Below, one piece after another: positions 49,388-59,536 of a stretch of DNA of 64,000 nt. Every line of letters starts with the position of its first letter. The stretch's first letter is position 1. The translations under genes were made by a program, and so were the position numbers. The notes under the pieces were generated by a model. That model was not told the origin of the DNA and did not search any database. It was given only the letters and a program-made list of their open reading frames with translations. The stretch is taken from NCBI GenBank assembly GCA_009760855.2, contig WPIO01000059.1, forward strand, positions 463,501 to 527,500, given 5' to 3'. The DNA comes from Cristatella mucedo. Taxonomy: Eukaryota > Bryozoa > Phylactolaemata > Cristatellidae.

Positions 49388-49470
49388 CCTGCGCAGGATT
49401 CAAACCCACGACCTCGGGAGCGAGATCGTGAAGAGCAACCAGCTTACCTAGTGTGCTATCACGGCTCACC
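49388..49470 (-). mobile_element. tRNA-derived SINE head, reverse, copy 5
   Basis: Same element as at 15503. Confidence 0.6.
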
Positions 49471-50659
49471 AACATGGCAGTAGCGATGTACACGACAGAC
49501 ACACTCTGCTGCCGAGCTTACCGCCAGCAGTCAGCATGTATCAGACTCGCAGGAAGGCCTGCAATTAGGAATTCCAGACACTTTCAGAGGGGATAAGTCT
49601 CAGATAAAAGGATTTCTAAATCGTTTTTTGTATCGTCATTTGAAAACGCTTGCCATCATCCAAGGGCTATTGTCAGCAACACATGCTGTGACTGGGAGTT
49701 TTTGGTGCTGATTTAAGGCATCTCTTTACAGTTGGTTCGTTCTTCATTGCTTGCAAGGCTAGGTGCTTTCCAGACTTCGAGGCTGAAGTCTATTTGAAAT
49801 CGATACGGCACACTAGCACGAATGGTGCAGCCAATTATGGCTCAGCTAGCGCGCTGCAGACTATACAACTTAGACCTCGGAATCAAGCAGCCTCACTGTC
49901 ATTGCAAGCCGCTGCTTGTCTCAGGTTCGGACGATGCTAAAGTCTATTCGAAATCGATACGGCACACTAGCACGAAAGGTGCAGCCAATTATGGCTCAGC
50001 TATCACGCTGCAGACTTTAAAACTTGAACCTTGGAATCAAGCAGCCTCACTGTCATTGCAAGCCGCTGCTGGTCTCAGGTTCTGAGATTGCAGAATTCGA
50101 GGCGGATCAATGATGTGGCCCTTAAGTCCCGTAAAGGGCAACAGTCTGAGCGGACATCAGTAACCAGGGATTGCAGTGCCTGGGCAGGCCAGGGAGAGGC
50201 AGTTCACTGGCAGCTAAGGCCACGACACAGTATCATGAAATGAAAGCTGCGAGCTGTAATATGACTAAATGACAGAACAGCGAAAAGGTAGTGAACGCTG
50301 CTCTACGTTTCCTAACTGCCTCATATAACTGGCAGGGGTGAGCATAGCAGCAACACGAGCAAAGCTATCGCTGGAGAGTGGCCCTGGGCACAGCTGCCTT
50401 GACCGCTTTGCAATGCATCAAAGTGAAGCCCCCAGTGCGGGCCTGATCGTCGAAGCACAATCTACACTGCGAGCAGCAACAGCTTTGGCAACAGCACGGC
50501 TAAGCTCCAGTTGTGTGCAGATACTGACAATGGCACGGCTACAGGTGAAGGTCGGAGGAGGCACTCAAGCAGCATCGAGAGTGCTCACTCGGTCGCGCCA
50601 GCAATCTCGGCCGGCCGGCTAGACCGCCGGGCCGAAGGCGTGAATGGTAGCCATGTAGG

Positions 50660-51291
50660 CTACCATTCACGGTAGGCTAGCCGCAAGGCGAGCACGAACG
50701 AGATGCCTTTGCTGCTGTAAAGAAGGGCGCTCAACACGAACTGCTGTATCTTCTCTTTGTCCAGCTGGGGAAGGCAGCTCGCGTCGAAGCCGCAGTCATC
50801 GGCCTCGAACTTGGCGTCGGCCTCGAGCTCGATGACGTGCTCGAGCAGGCGCACAATTTCGAGCCCGGCAGCAGTGGAGCAGCTAGCGAACTGCTGACGA
50901 GCGTCGGGCGGCAGGCGGCGGAGAGCGGCGACGAAGTAGGGAGCGCCGTAGACGGCTCGGTTCTCGGCGGGCAAATCGAGGAACGGAGGCGGCAGGCCGA
51001 GCTTCTGCATCAGCTCGTCGATCTCGGCGGCTCTCGGCTCGGCGTCGGCCGGCAGAGCGGCCTTGACCTGGCCGGCCAAGACCTTGAGACGCAGATTGAC
51101 TTCGTGAGCTTGATCCGAGAGTGGTCGAACGGCGTCGTCGCCGCCTTCACCGGAAGCGTCGATGTCGGTCTCTTGGCAGCTGCTGCTGCTGCTGGCTGCT
51201 GGGTCTGCATCTGGCAGCTGCAGCTGCCGCAGGATGACTTTTCTCAGCTGCTCTCGCTTGTCGGCCGAAATACTCAAATAACCGAAAAACT
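50660..51291 (-). CDS. Unrecognised GC-rich terminal exon/ORF, copy 5 (intact)
   Basis: Fully open like copy 1 and differing from it by one codon. The predicted splice acceptor (51302-51292) and stop-codon hairpin are unchanged. This copy matches the consensus of all five and is the best reference for a homology search. Confidence 0.5.
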
Positions 51292-51634
51292 CTGGAGAAA
51301 GACTTTTGTAATGAGTAAAAGCCGATCGATTTGCTTTACAAAACCTAACATGTGTCTCTACAGTGCAGCGGCCACTGAAGTCTCCCGGTAGGCTGGCAGA
51401 GCTGGAGCTCTGGAGCTCTGGAGCAAGGACAATAGTGAGCTAAGGTGTTTAATTCGATGGAAGTCGGCGATGTCACTTAACTTTACAGCTTTCAACATTG
51501 ACAATGAAATATGTTCAGTTTTTGTGTTAGTTACTGTCAGTGATGTAGCAGCCTCCTTGACTGTTCAAGTGGTTCACTGCCTGAAGTGGAAAACTTGACG
51601 GCACTAGTGGGAAGCTATCCGAACCACCTGAATA

Positions 51635-52408
51635 GCCGTTTGGACTGCAGGCGGCTGGCCTGACTGCATTCGATCAAGCAACTGCACCCGCTCGGCATGA
51701 GCTGAACAGCTAGTAACTGAATAGTCCCAGATACTTCAGGAACTTTGGAAATACCTAATTAGATCGTGCCCTGATGGACCTCTCGCTCGAGGCCCCCCGA
51801 AGGAGAGCCTGGCAAATCGAGACAGCCAATAGCAACAAAGCGAATCACTAACAATTTGATGCCCGGGGCGGACCGTAGTCGACCGTCAGCGAAAATCACA
51901 ACGTGGAATCCATAACAATGATGGATAACGTGTCGGGGCGGCACTGCTGGGAATAAAATCGTAGGCATCCAGCACCACATAGTCAAAATCTGTAGACTCA
52001 GTGTAGTCAAAATTTGTAAAGGGGGCAGAGAGAAACTTGACCTCACCCAGGCAACATGCCAATTAAAGAGGTGACATGAAGCACAAGTCCGGGGGACAGC
52101 TTCTCGGCGAAGTACCGCAAATTCGGAGTGCAACGTTCGTTAGTCGTAAACTGTAATAAGGGGGCAGCCTGGTCTTGGCCGAGGTCGATCGAACTTTACG
52201 CTCGGTCCGTCAGGTTCAGCATCAGCTCTCAGCGAGCTACTAGTCAAGCAATGCATCGAGTTCAAGGTAGTTTTGCTCACATTTTAGGTCGCTTTGATCT
52301 TTGGCTCCAGCCTATCTCTCAGATCTACGTACTCCCCCACTTGGCCAAGCATCGTACTACTAGCTTTTCGGAAGCTAACAATTTACCAATACCTCTTACA
52401 AACCTCAA
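51635..52408 (+). repeat. 8.4-kb tandem unit, copy 6 (truncated, 774 bp)
   Basis: Follows copy 5 without interruption and stops inside the LINE-A fragment. It is joined at 52408/52409 to a 109-bp piece that normally lies about 4.1 kb further along the unit. Confidence 0.9.
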
Positions 52409-52516
52409 GCCACGCCGAACTCCAAATCGCTCAATAAAATAAATTAAAATTTGTGCTAAAAAATTTGAACATACTTTCAGACCATTTTACGCGCTCAGTA
52501 TTGGGCAATGCATGGC
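52409..52516. repeat. Displaced 109-bp piece of the 8.4-kb unit
   Basis: Matches 48179-48287 (and equivalents) with two or three substitutions, in the same orientation, but is joined directly to copy 6 about 4.1 kb too early. It marks an internal deletion, an independent copy of a dispersed repeat, or a misjoin. Confidence 0.8.
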
Positions 52517-52690
52517 ACAGGCGGACCACAGCTGTGCACCGGCCGACCCAGATGGTGATCCCACCATCTTGCCACCAGTGGGTTACCGGCCTGTGTCCAT
52601 GCCACATAACAGGCCTACCACAGCTGTGCACCGGCCGACCCAGATGGTCAATCCACCATCTGGCCACTAGCGGGTTACTGGCCTGTGTCC
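52517..52690. repeat. ~100-bp minisatellite at the array/virus border
   Basis: Two imperfect copies, each with ccacagctgtgcaccggccg and gggttaccggcctgtgtcca (or a close variant). The second word is related to ccagtgggtgaccggcctgg in each 8.4-kb unit. The virus reading frame at 52.7 kb runs into this repeat, giving a chimeric open frame that should not be read as one protein. Confidence 0.75.
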
Positions 52691-53252
52691 AGTTGTCAGG
52701 TAACTGCATTTTATTCCAAGCTTTATATATTCCAGAGAAATACATAGCTTTCTCTACTGCTTCATATGGTGTTCCTCCAACCATTGCATGGTCGAATGAA
52801 CCTTGTTGATTCGAACTATAACCTAGAGTATCACCTATTGAATTAATTCCACCAGAGTTTATTCCGAGTAGTACAAAATAGTCACCAACAACTTGCATTA
52901 TTATTCTGTCATCTGTATCATCACTATATTTTATTCCACTACTATTTCTATTAGCAGAGTTGTAAAATGAGCCAGCCTTTCTTACAGCTTGATTTAATGC
53001 AAAGTTAATCTTTTGGCTATCGTAATATCCTTCAGGTATAGCAACTGAGAAACTGTTAGAGCTCGTCATACTTGCTTTATACCAAAGCATATCATTTACT
53101 CCAGTAGTAACAGTAGATATCACTCTATTAGTATAAGTAAACTCAACTCTACGTAACCCTATCTTATTGAATCCAGAATCTGATCCAAGCATTAGCGGTG
53201 GAACTAGTGTTTTTGAGTCGGAACTTGTGGTTCCTGTTATTCTTATAGACAT
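52691..53252 (-). pseudogene. Virus copy A: minor-capsid/penton-like protein 2, 3'-truncated
   Basis: Starts at ATG 53252 just after ATATAAG and encodes about 187 virus residues, beginning MSIRITGTTSSDSKTL and including MLGSDSG-NKIGL, GYYDSQKI and GGTPYEAVEKAMYFSGIYKAW. It aligns along its whole length with the copy B gene at 60441-59537 at roughly 60% identity. The family is recurrent beside Polinton-type capsid genes and is inferred to be a minor capsid or penton-like protein. The C-terminal third is missing: after LPDN the frame enters the 52.5-kb minisatellite. The body that remains is open. Confidence 0.55.
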
Positions 53253-53259
53253 TCTTATA

Positions 53260-53940
53260 TTATATTTTAATAATTTTTCTTACAAAAGTTGTCTGATGTG
53301 AACCAACATCTAAAACTTTTAAATTTGATCTGTAATATTGATTAATATTAGAAATAGAATCTCCAACAATATTATGATATTCAAGAGTAATTGGTTCATA
53401 TACCATTCGTTCCCAAGGATAGAAATTATAAGCAAAACTTCTTAACACATGTGTTTCATTATTATTTTTATTTAATTTGTTCCACTTGCAACTAAATTGC
53501 ACTTTACAAGAATTAGATTTAAGTCAGAAACAAAAAAACTTTATTCTCTGAATAAGTTCAAACACCAGGACTTACAACTGCTGTGGGTGAATTGTTTTCC
53601 AGGAGCTGCACTATATATAAATGTATTTAATGGCAGAGTTGTATCTGTTGTATGCACAGATCCGGTGAATCCAAGAGTACTTGACATAGTAGATTTAACA
53701 GCCACAAATGTAGACCCAGCATGCATACTTATCCAAGGGTTAGAAGTAGCAGCATCAATACCTAAAACAAATTTATCCGTGGTAGCTCCGAATGACACAA
53801 CAGAATTATTTATTGTATCTGCAATACCAACATTTACATCATCGGACACAGCAGCGTACATTCCAGGAGGTATCCTTACTATTCGCTCAGATCCACCAGC
53901 AAGTCTATAAACAAAATTGTTGTTGGAAGATGTAATCTGT
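53260..53940 (-). pseudogene. Virus copy A: minor-capsid/penton-like protein 1, 5'-truncated and frameshifted
   Basis: Fragments SSNNNFVYRLAGG (about 53920), DDVNVGIADTINNSV and GATTDKFVLGIDAAT (53541-53861), and YPWERMVYEPITLEYHN-GDSIS (53260-53502) align in order with the copy B protein at 61317-60466. The frame changes at least twice, including once near the ITDQ motif at the 3' end. About 70 N-terminal residues are absent; the gene is cut by LINE-B sequence near 53940. Gene order relative to the next gene is the same as in copy B. Confidence 0.55.
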
Positions 53941-54575
53941 GCTTGCTAATGGATTGGAGTTCAATGAAGTTAATCTCTCAAGTGTGGGGGAGATAAATAA
54001 AATACCGATTGAGCATACAGAAAGTTTTTGAAATCTGTTTGTGATGCAGGTCTTCTTGATCTACATTCAGACTCGACCGGCAGCCTCAATACCCTCACTA
54101 ATGCAATGAACATCACACTCAGGAGTGCTCTTGACAAGCATGCTCCCGTTCATTCTATCCGTGTTCAAAGTCGTGGAGATTCCTTTCAATTTACAAAAAA
54201 ACTCCTAAAAATGCCCCGGGTTAAGTGCAGGCTTGAACGTCGTTTCAAGAAATCAGGGTCTTATGCAGATCTAGTCAATTTCAAAGACTTCCTTCGAGTT
54301 TACACCCGAAAGCTTAAAAAAGCAAGGGCTTCTTTTTTCATCCGAAAGCTGAATTCCTGCCAGTCGGACCCTAAACAGATTCATAAGACAGTAAACCATT
54401 TACTGGCCAATGCTGACAGGTCTGACTCCCCAGATAATAAGGACTCAGCCGAAAGGTTTTCAGCATTCTGTACTGAAAAAAATCGTGCACATTCGTGCCT
54501 CTATTAAGCCCCCTCCGACTAAAGCAATTGCGGTTTCACAACCTGTGACCTTCCTTACAAGGTTCTCCGAGGTTT
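53941..54575 (+). mobile_element. LINE-B ORF2 fragment (linker before RT)
   Basis: An open frame from about 54028 encodes the segment between endonuclease and reverse transcriptase: ITLRSALDKHAPVHSIRV, LERRFKKSGSYADL, YTRKLKKARASFFIRKL and TVNHLLA. This order (DKHAP, R-W/K--R..., Y..KLK-A) is typical of L2/CR1-type elements. A frameshift lies near 54480. It cuts the 5' end of a virus gene of copy A. Confidence 0.65.
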
Positions 54576-55090
54576 ATGCATGCAATGTGGCTATCCTTAT
54601 ACAGAGCAAAGTTCTTACGCTGACCCACTAGGTCCGCCACGGCTTCTTCGTATCTAGCTGAACTGCTGTATCAGTTTCAGCCTGTTCGCGCCCTCAGGTC
54701 CTGTGTGGACAATAAATTAGCTGTCCCATTCCTCCGCCTAGAGACCGTTGGCGACAGAAGCTTTAGCTCTGCAGGTCCTAGACTGTGGAACTCGCTTCCA
54801 CAATTCTTACGCAACGACAACTACTCTCCAACTGCCGACTATGGCACATCTGTTTCAGCTGTCCTGAACTGCTACTTCTATGCTACTCACTACCTCAACT
54901 GCTCTCCTGACTCTGCTATGCTTCCCACTTTCTTTTGGTTGCGTGAGACGGAGTCTGTTGGCTACCGAATGCGTACCGAAAGCCGCTTAGGCTGTGAGTG
55001 TGCTATACAAAACTCTCCTTCGTAACACCCACATGGTCTTTATGACTTTGTGGAGTTACAGACGGAGATACATTACATTACATTACATAC
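54576..55090 (+). mobile_element. LINE-B 3' end with ACATT tail
   Basis: Encodes IQSKVLTLTH, then with a stop and frameshift the GDRSFSSAGPRLWNSLPQF tail, followed by the 3' UTR and a terminal ACATT pentamer run (about 55070-55090). It follows directly on linker sequence and the catalytic RT is missing between them. Either this is an internally deleted element, or a 5'-truncated copy nested in a longer LINE-B whose RT continues at 55091. Confidence 0.65.
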
Positions 55091-56412
55091 TTGAAAAGCC
55101 TGGATTAGACACCGAGGTCCTTGCAAACTATCGTCCTGTTTCACTTCTTCCTTTCCTATCAAAGATTCTTGAAAAAATTGTTGCTAAGCAGCTGATTCAA
55201 CATATTGAAAAGAATGTAATGTCAGAAACATTTCGATCAGGATTCAAGAGGCAGCACTCCACTGAAAATGCTCTCCTCCGTGTTAACAATGACATTTTAC
55301 ATGGCAATGACGACGGGAATGTCACTGCCCTAGCTCTGCTAGATCTGCCTGCTGTTTCGACACAATTGATTACGACGGTCTGATTGAACGATTAAGAACA
55401 ACGATCGGTCTGGCAGACGAAACACTGGCGTGGTTTAAATCGTACTTGTCTGATCGTGTTCAATCTGTGTCGTGTGGTGGTCAGGTCTCACACACGAGAA
55501 GGATCACCTGTGGAGTCCCTCGAGGGTCTGTACTCGATCCATTGCTGTTCTCCATTTATACAAAAACCTCTGGGAAAAGTGATCAAGGCCCATGGAATAG
55601 GATATCACTTTTATGCTGACAATACTCAGTTGTATTTGTCATTCAAACCGTCGGAATATGCTGCAGCAACTGAAAAACTGAATGCTTGCCTTGCTGATAT
55701 TCAATCCTGGATGTCGGAAAACGTCCTGAAATTAAATGATGATAAAACCGAACTGCTGCTCATTGGACACCCTAAGCGTGTGGCTGGATTAAAAGACTTT
55801 GCTCTTCTAATAGGTGTTGCTGTTGTACGACCATCACCACGTGCTCAAAATTTAGGTGTCGTTTTCGACAACTGCCTCAATTTTAAAGCTTCATTCAGAA
55901 GACTGGTTCTGCAGCTAGCCATCACGTCCGATCCCTATGCAAGATTAGGAGCTGTCTTCCACAGTGGCTTGCCCAAAATTCAACTAGCTCCTTAGTTCGG
56001 TCTTGGCTCGATTATTGCAATTCCCGATTGGCTGGGCCAAAAAAGCGATTAGGCCACTGCAGCTGACCATGAATATGGCTGCAAGGCTAGTCTTCAAGTC
56101 CCAGCGGTTTGAGCACGTGTCTCCTTTGCTAAATAATATAAGATGGATGCCGATTGACCAACGGATTCAGAGCAAGGTTCTTACGCTGACCCACGAGGCC
56201 CGCCATGGCTTGGCTCCTTCGTACCTAGCTGAACTTCGGCATCAGTTTCAGCCTGTTTTCGCCCTCAGGTCCCGTGTGGACAATAAATTAGCTGTCCCAT
56301 TCCTCCGCTTAAAGACCGTTGGCGACAGAAGCTTTAGCTCTGCAGGTCCTAGACTGTGGAACTCACTTCTGCAATTCTTACACAACGACAACTACTCTAC
56401 TATTACCGACCA
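55091..56412 (+). mobile_element. LINE-B reverse transcriptase and ORF2 tail (broken)
   Basis: Begins LEKPGLDTEVLANYRPVSLL and continues through the RT: the F-SGFKRQHSTENALL block, GVPRGSVLDPLLF in a shifted frame, and YHFYADNTQLYLSF, followed by LNDDKTELLLIG and the C-terminal GLAPSYLAELRHQ and GDRSFSSAGPRLWNS. Frames change near 55350, 55470, 55580 and 55990. The catalytic motif, normally YADD in active RTs, is YADN here. The 3' end is missing; the sequence switches to virus DNA at about 56413. Confidence 0.75.
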
Positions 56413-56532
56413 TGATCCAGAATCATTAATTGGATCTGATAAATTTATAATTCTATTACTATTTGCATTAAGATCTGATAATATCATACCATTACCTTTA
56501 GAAACATAATCCTCCTCTCTAAACTTTGACAT
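56413..56532 (-). pseudogene. Virus copy B: fibre-like protein, 3'-truncated
   Basis: ATG at 56532, three bases after TATAG. The 40 residues left begin MSKFREEDYVSKGNGMILS and contain NRIINLSDPINDSGS. The NRI-NL--P-ND pattern is common at the base of phage and virus fibre or spike proteins, where it precedes a trimeric shaft. The gene is cut by LINE-B sequence at about 56413, so the rest cannot be assessed. The assignment rests on one motif. Confidence 0.4.
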
Positions 56533-56551
56533 TTTCTATATATTCGTTGAT

Positions 56552-57343
56552 TCATATTTTATTTCCTTCTAATATCTCTTTTACAACAGGAACTATTCTT
56601 CCAAATCTTCCATAATCCTCTTCCTCAACTACTTGTATTTCTACTTTTTTTATATAATATTGTATATCAAAACCAAAACTTTTTTATTGTTAAATCCATC
56701 AAAATCACTTATTATATCAAATTCAAAATCATAATATTTTTCATCTTTAAGTAAAAACATAAACAAAGGTTCTCTTATCGGCATATCAAAAATGTAACTT
56801 GTAGGGATTCTTACTGAACCAGCAACTACATAATCTTTGGGAATATCATCACAATTCAATCCACGAGCAAAGATTTCAAATTCACTATGAAAACATCTAT
56901 TTAATTTTATTACATGAAGTCCTAATAAACATTGAGCAAGATATTGTTTTGGAATAAAATCTTCCACAATACTACGACTCCATAAACACTTTATCTCAAT
57001 TAATGTATCTTCATCTATAATTCCATCTGGAGAATATCTATAAACACCGTCACTAGTAAAGCAATCATTTACATTTTCAATACTTCTAATTTCATTTCTA
57101 AATATTTAGCAGCTATTTGTTCAAAAACTTTACCAAATATCATTTGTGCAAATCTCATTGGTTGAGAATTAGCAATATATTTTTTTATTTTCTATTAGCA
57201 ATTAATTCGATATCACAATCAATTTGTGAACCAAAAACCATATCACTTCCTAAAACAGAATAGACTTCTGATCCACCTATATTTAAACTCATAGATCTCT
57301 TCCATTCATCAGACCCTTGAATAAAATTTGTTTTTTGAATTAT
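56552..57343 (-). pseudogene. Virus copy B: YqaJ/lambda-exonuclease-type nuclease, frameshifted
   Basis: In successive frames the minus strand encodes IQGSDEW and IGGSEVYSVLG (57330-57250), MRFAQMIFGKVFEQIAAKYL (57160-57100), SPDGIIDED and LIEIKC (about 57030-56990), and IPKQYLAQCLLGL. This is the motif order of YqaJ-family PD-(D/E)xK exonucleases: QG---W, IGGS, then D-G and E-K metal-binding residues, then Y--Q. Such enzymes degrade 5' strands for recombination or genome processing and occur in some large and mid-sized eukaryotic DNA viruses. At least three frameshifts interrupt it (near 57195, 57080 and 56690), the last two at or near homopolymers. No ATG opens the frame; an ATA lies at 57343. 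A reading frame continues to 56552. Confidence 0.6.
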
Positions 57344-57363
57344 ATTTAGTTATTATAATTTTA

Positions 57364-58893
57364 TTAACAATCTTCTCCATCATAAATCATATTACTCTTA
57401 CTACAAGTGAAATTAGCACCACTTCCATTAGAAGTTAACTCAGCAGTATTCTTGCAAATAGTCAAATAGTGAACTAACAATGTGCTTCCAGCAGGAACAG
57501 CACTATTGAATTCAATAGTTACATCTAGCCGAGGAGTCACTCTAAGAGGTTCATCATTGTATTGCAAGCCAGCAACATGAATAGGATAAAGTGACATCCA
57601 TTCTGAGAAAGAAACACCAGTTGGATTAGCAAGCTCATTCATACCAAGATATTGTTTTCTGAAAGTCGTGAAATCCATATAGGCTTGTGCATGCTTACCA
57701 AGTTTTGGTAAACTAGATCTTGGAACTTTAGGATATTGTTTAGCTCCAGCAAAAGCTGATACACTTTTAATATCACAATGATTGTAAGTACAGGGGTTAC
57801 CAGTATAACTGTCATATTTATCAGCATTTTGAACTGCAACTATCAACCACCTAACTTTATCAATTGTATTTTGAACTGATAAAGTTTTATTAAATCCAAG
57901 ATTTTGATTGAAAGTATTTAAAGTAACGTTTTCATATCGTCTAAGTATGTAATTTAGTCTAATTTTCTTTGATTTCTCACTTGAAATATCTGCAAGTGCT
58001 CTTTGAATACTTCCTTTTGGTGTTACACATGCTGCTACAAGTCTCATTTTTGACATTGCAGTTCTAAAAGCAGTATACATACTTTGTCCATTAGCTATTA
58101 CTGGTGATATAGCTCCATTGACAATTTTTCCACCCATCGTATTTGCACTATCATTTGCACCTCCACTTGTTTCTGTCATAATAATATCTCTATCAAATCC
58201 ACCAGCACGAGTCATTTCAAGTGTAAATGGAATATTATAAAGAATTTTATTCATATCAGCACAAAAACCAGAGATTCTTGATAGAGGTAATGCAACACTG
58301 AAATTTCCAACTTCGTCAATAGTTGTATTTATAAGTCCTCTTCTAACTACAAATCCAGTGTTTTTATCACTAGGACCAGAAGAATTAGGACTTACATAAG
58401 AAGTAAGACCTTCAGATAAATCGTTAATTCCAGCTGCTTCATCTTTTCTCCATCCGGTAGCAGGACCTTCAGTTCTGTTATATTCATTCGGATAACATAG
58501 AAGACCCATTAGTGTTGAAACACATCCAACTCCTTCTTTTAGTGGTAGGCTTTCAATCTCTTCAGTGCCAAGTCTGATTCTCATACTGCTAAACATCCAT
58601 GCACCAGCATTATTAACAAGACTGAATGCAAGATTTCTATGACGACTACTAAAAGCTCCACCAGCTGCAGTCTGGACTTGTATTTGTCCTTCAAGTAAAA
58701 GATAACTATCAGGTAGAACATAGCATGTTTGTTGTTGACCAGGAATAATGAAACCAACTAATTTACTAGTAACAAAATCAGTCTCATTTCCATTAACTTG
58801 AGGAAACTCTATAAATTGATGATCTCTAAGTTTATATTCGGGAAACTCAGGTTCTCCAAGTTCGAGTATACTATCGATAGGCGCACTTGCCAT
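57364..58893 (-). CDS. Virus copy B: double-jelly-roll-type major capsid protein
   Basis: The only large intact virus gene: 509 residues from ATG at 58893, chosen because it follows TATAG by eight bases; an in-frame ATG 18 codons upstream lies before that motif. The N-terminal half has YVLPDSYLLLEGQIQV and NLAFSLVNNAGAWMFSSMRI, the Y-D-S-L-L and N----LI/LV pattern of Polinton/adintovirus hexon-like capsid proteins. Centrally it has KIRLNYILRRYENVTLN and near the end LDVTIEFNSAVPAGSTLLVHYL. Length fits the family (about 500-650). Trimers of such proteins build the icosahedral shell. Neighbours (ATPase, protease, penton-like proteins) support the call. It is inferred from pattern, not from an alignment. 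Confidence 0.7.
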   Translation of the reverse strand: MASAPIDSILELGEPEFPEYKLRDHQFIEFPQVNGNETDFVTSKLVGFIIPGQQQTCYVLPDSYLLLEGQIQVQTAAGGAFSSRHRNLAFSLVNNAGAWMFSSMRIRLGTEEIESLPLKEGVGCVSTLMGLLCYPNEYNRTEGPATGWRKDEAAGINDLSEGLTSYVSPNSSGPSDKNTGFVVRRGLINTTIDEVGNFSVALPLSRISGFCADMNKILYNIPFTLEMTRAGGFDRDIIMTETSGGANDSANTMGGKIVNGAISPVIANGQSMYTAFRTAMSKMRLVAACVTPKGSIQRALADISSEKSKKIRLNYILRRYENVTLNTFNQNLGFNKTLSVQNTIDKVRWLIVAVQNADKYDSYTGNPCTYNHCDIKSVSAFAGAKQYPKVPRSSLPKLGKHAQAYMDFTTFRKQYLGMNELANPTGVSFSEWMSLYPIHVAGLQYNDEPLRVTPRLDVTIEFNSAVPAGSTLLVHYLTICKNTAELTSNGSGANFTCSKSNMIYDGEDC

Positions 58894-58929
58894 TTTCTTC
58901 TCTATATAAAATACTAAAATTTTATTTTT

Positions 58930-59527
58930 GAATATATAATCCAGCACCTAATCTTTTCTTTATGTTTCCACCGTAAGTATCAATCCTAGGACTAACATAG
59001 GGAACAACAGCTTTAGTGTTAATTACTTTCTCTATTTCTTTATATGCTTTAGGATCATTCTCTTTAAGAGTCTCTGAATAGTCTTCCACTTCTGTATCTT
59101 CTTCTATCTTTGCCTTTCTACTTTTTTAGATTTTTTCTTAGTAACCTTTTTTCAAGCGTAACTTCTTTTAATTTAAGATCCATTTCTTTCATCTTTCTAT
59201 CATATTCTTCTTTTTTTTCTTTTTCTTTTCAAGTTCATATTCAAGTTCTTTCTTTCTCTTTTCTTCTTCAAGTTTATCATCCATCTCTCTACGTTTAACA
59301 GCATAATCTTGATCTATCTTTTCTTTTTTAGTTTGAAGTTCAGTAAGCTTTCTTGCTTGATGCATTTCAATACCTTTGTTAGCTATCGTTAATCCAGCAT
59401 CAACAGCTTTACTTGTAGTACCTAAAACTAGATTAAAGATATTAAGAGCATTATCAAACTTTGCTCCAGATCCACGATATTTTCCACCATGTATTCTTTG
59501 TTGACCAACTCTTGCATAGCTACCCAT
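58930..59527 (-). pseudogene. Virus copy B: coiled-coil minor virion protein, frameshifted
   Basis: ATG at 59527, four bases after TATAG. Residues 1-40 are Gly-rich with basic residues (RIHGGKYRGSGAKFDN). A helical region follows, then a long charged coiled coil (KKEKIDQDYAVKRREMDDKLEEEKRK). The frame breaks in a run of lysine codons near 59210 and again near 59145 and 59125. The reading resumes with KEIEKVINTKAVVPYVSPRI and ends GGNIKKRLGAGLYIQK just before the capsid gene. The breaks all lie in A/T homopolymers, so sequencing error is possible. Small basic coiled-coil proteins next to the capsid gene are usual in this virus group; no specific family is recognised. Confidence 0.5.
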
Positions 59528-59536
59528 TGGTCTATA

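Larger units (their letters stand above)
43246..51634 (+). repeat. 8.4-kb tandem unit, copy 5 (8389 bp)
   Basis: Near-identical to copy 1 over most of its length. It lacks about 48 bp near 44410 that the other copies have. Landmarks: LINE-A fragment 43875-44145, ~175-bp array 44385-45720, SINE heads 46092-46176 (+) and 49388-49470 (-), hairpin 50639-50671, intact ORF 50660-51291. Confidence 0.95.

Noticed and set aside
9332-52408. rDNA or histone-type tandem gene cluster
   Set aside because: No rRNA, 5S, snRNA or histone sequence is recognisable in the unit.
52431-52690. C-terminal part of the 273-codon virus frame (copy A)
   Set aside because: After LPDN the frame is minisatellite and unit-derived sequence, a fortuitous fusion at a junction.
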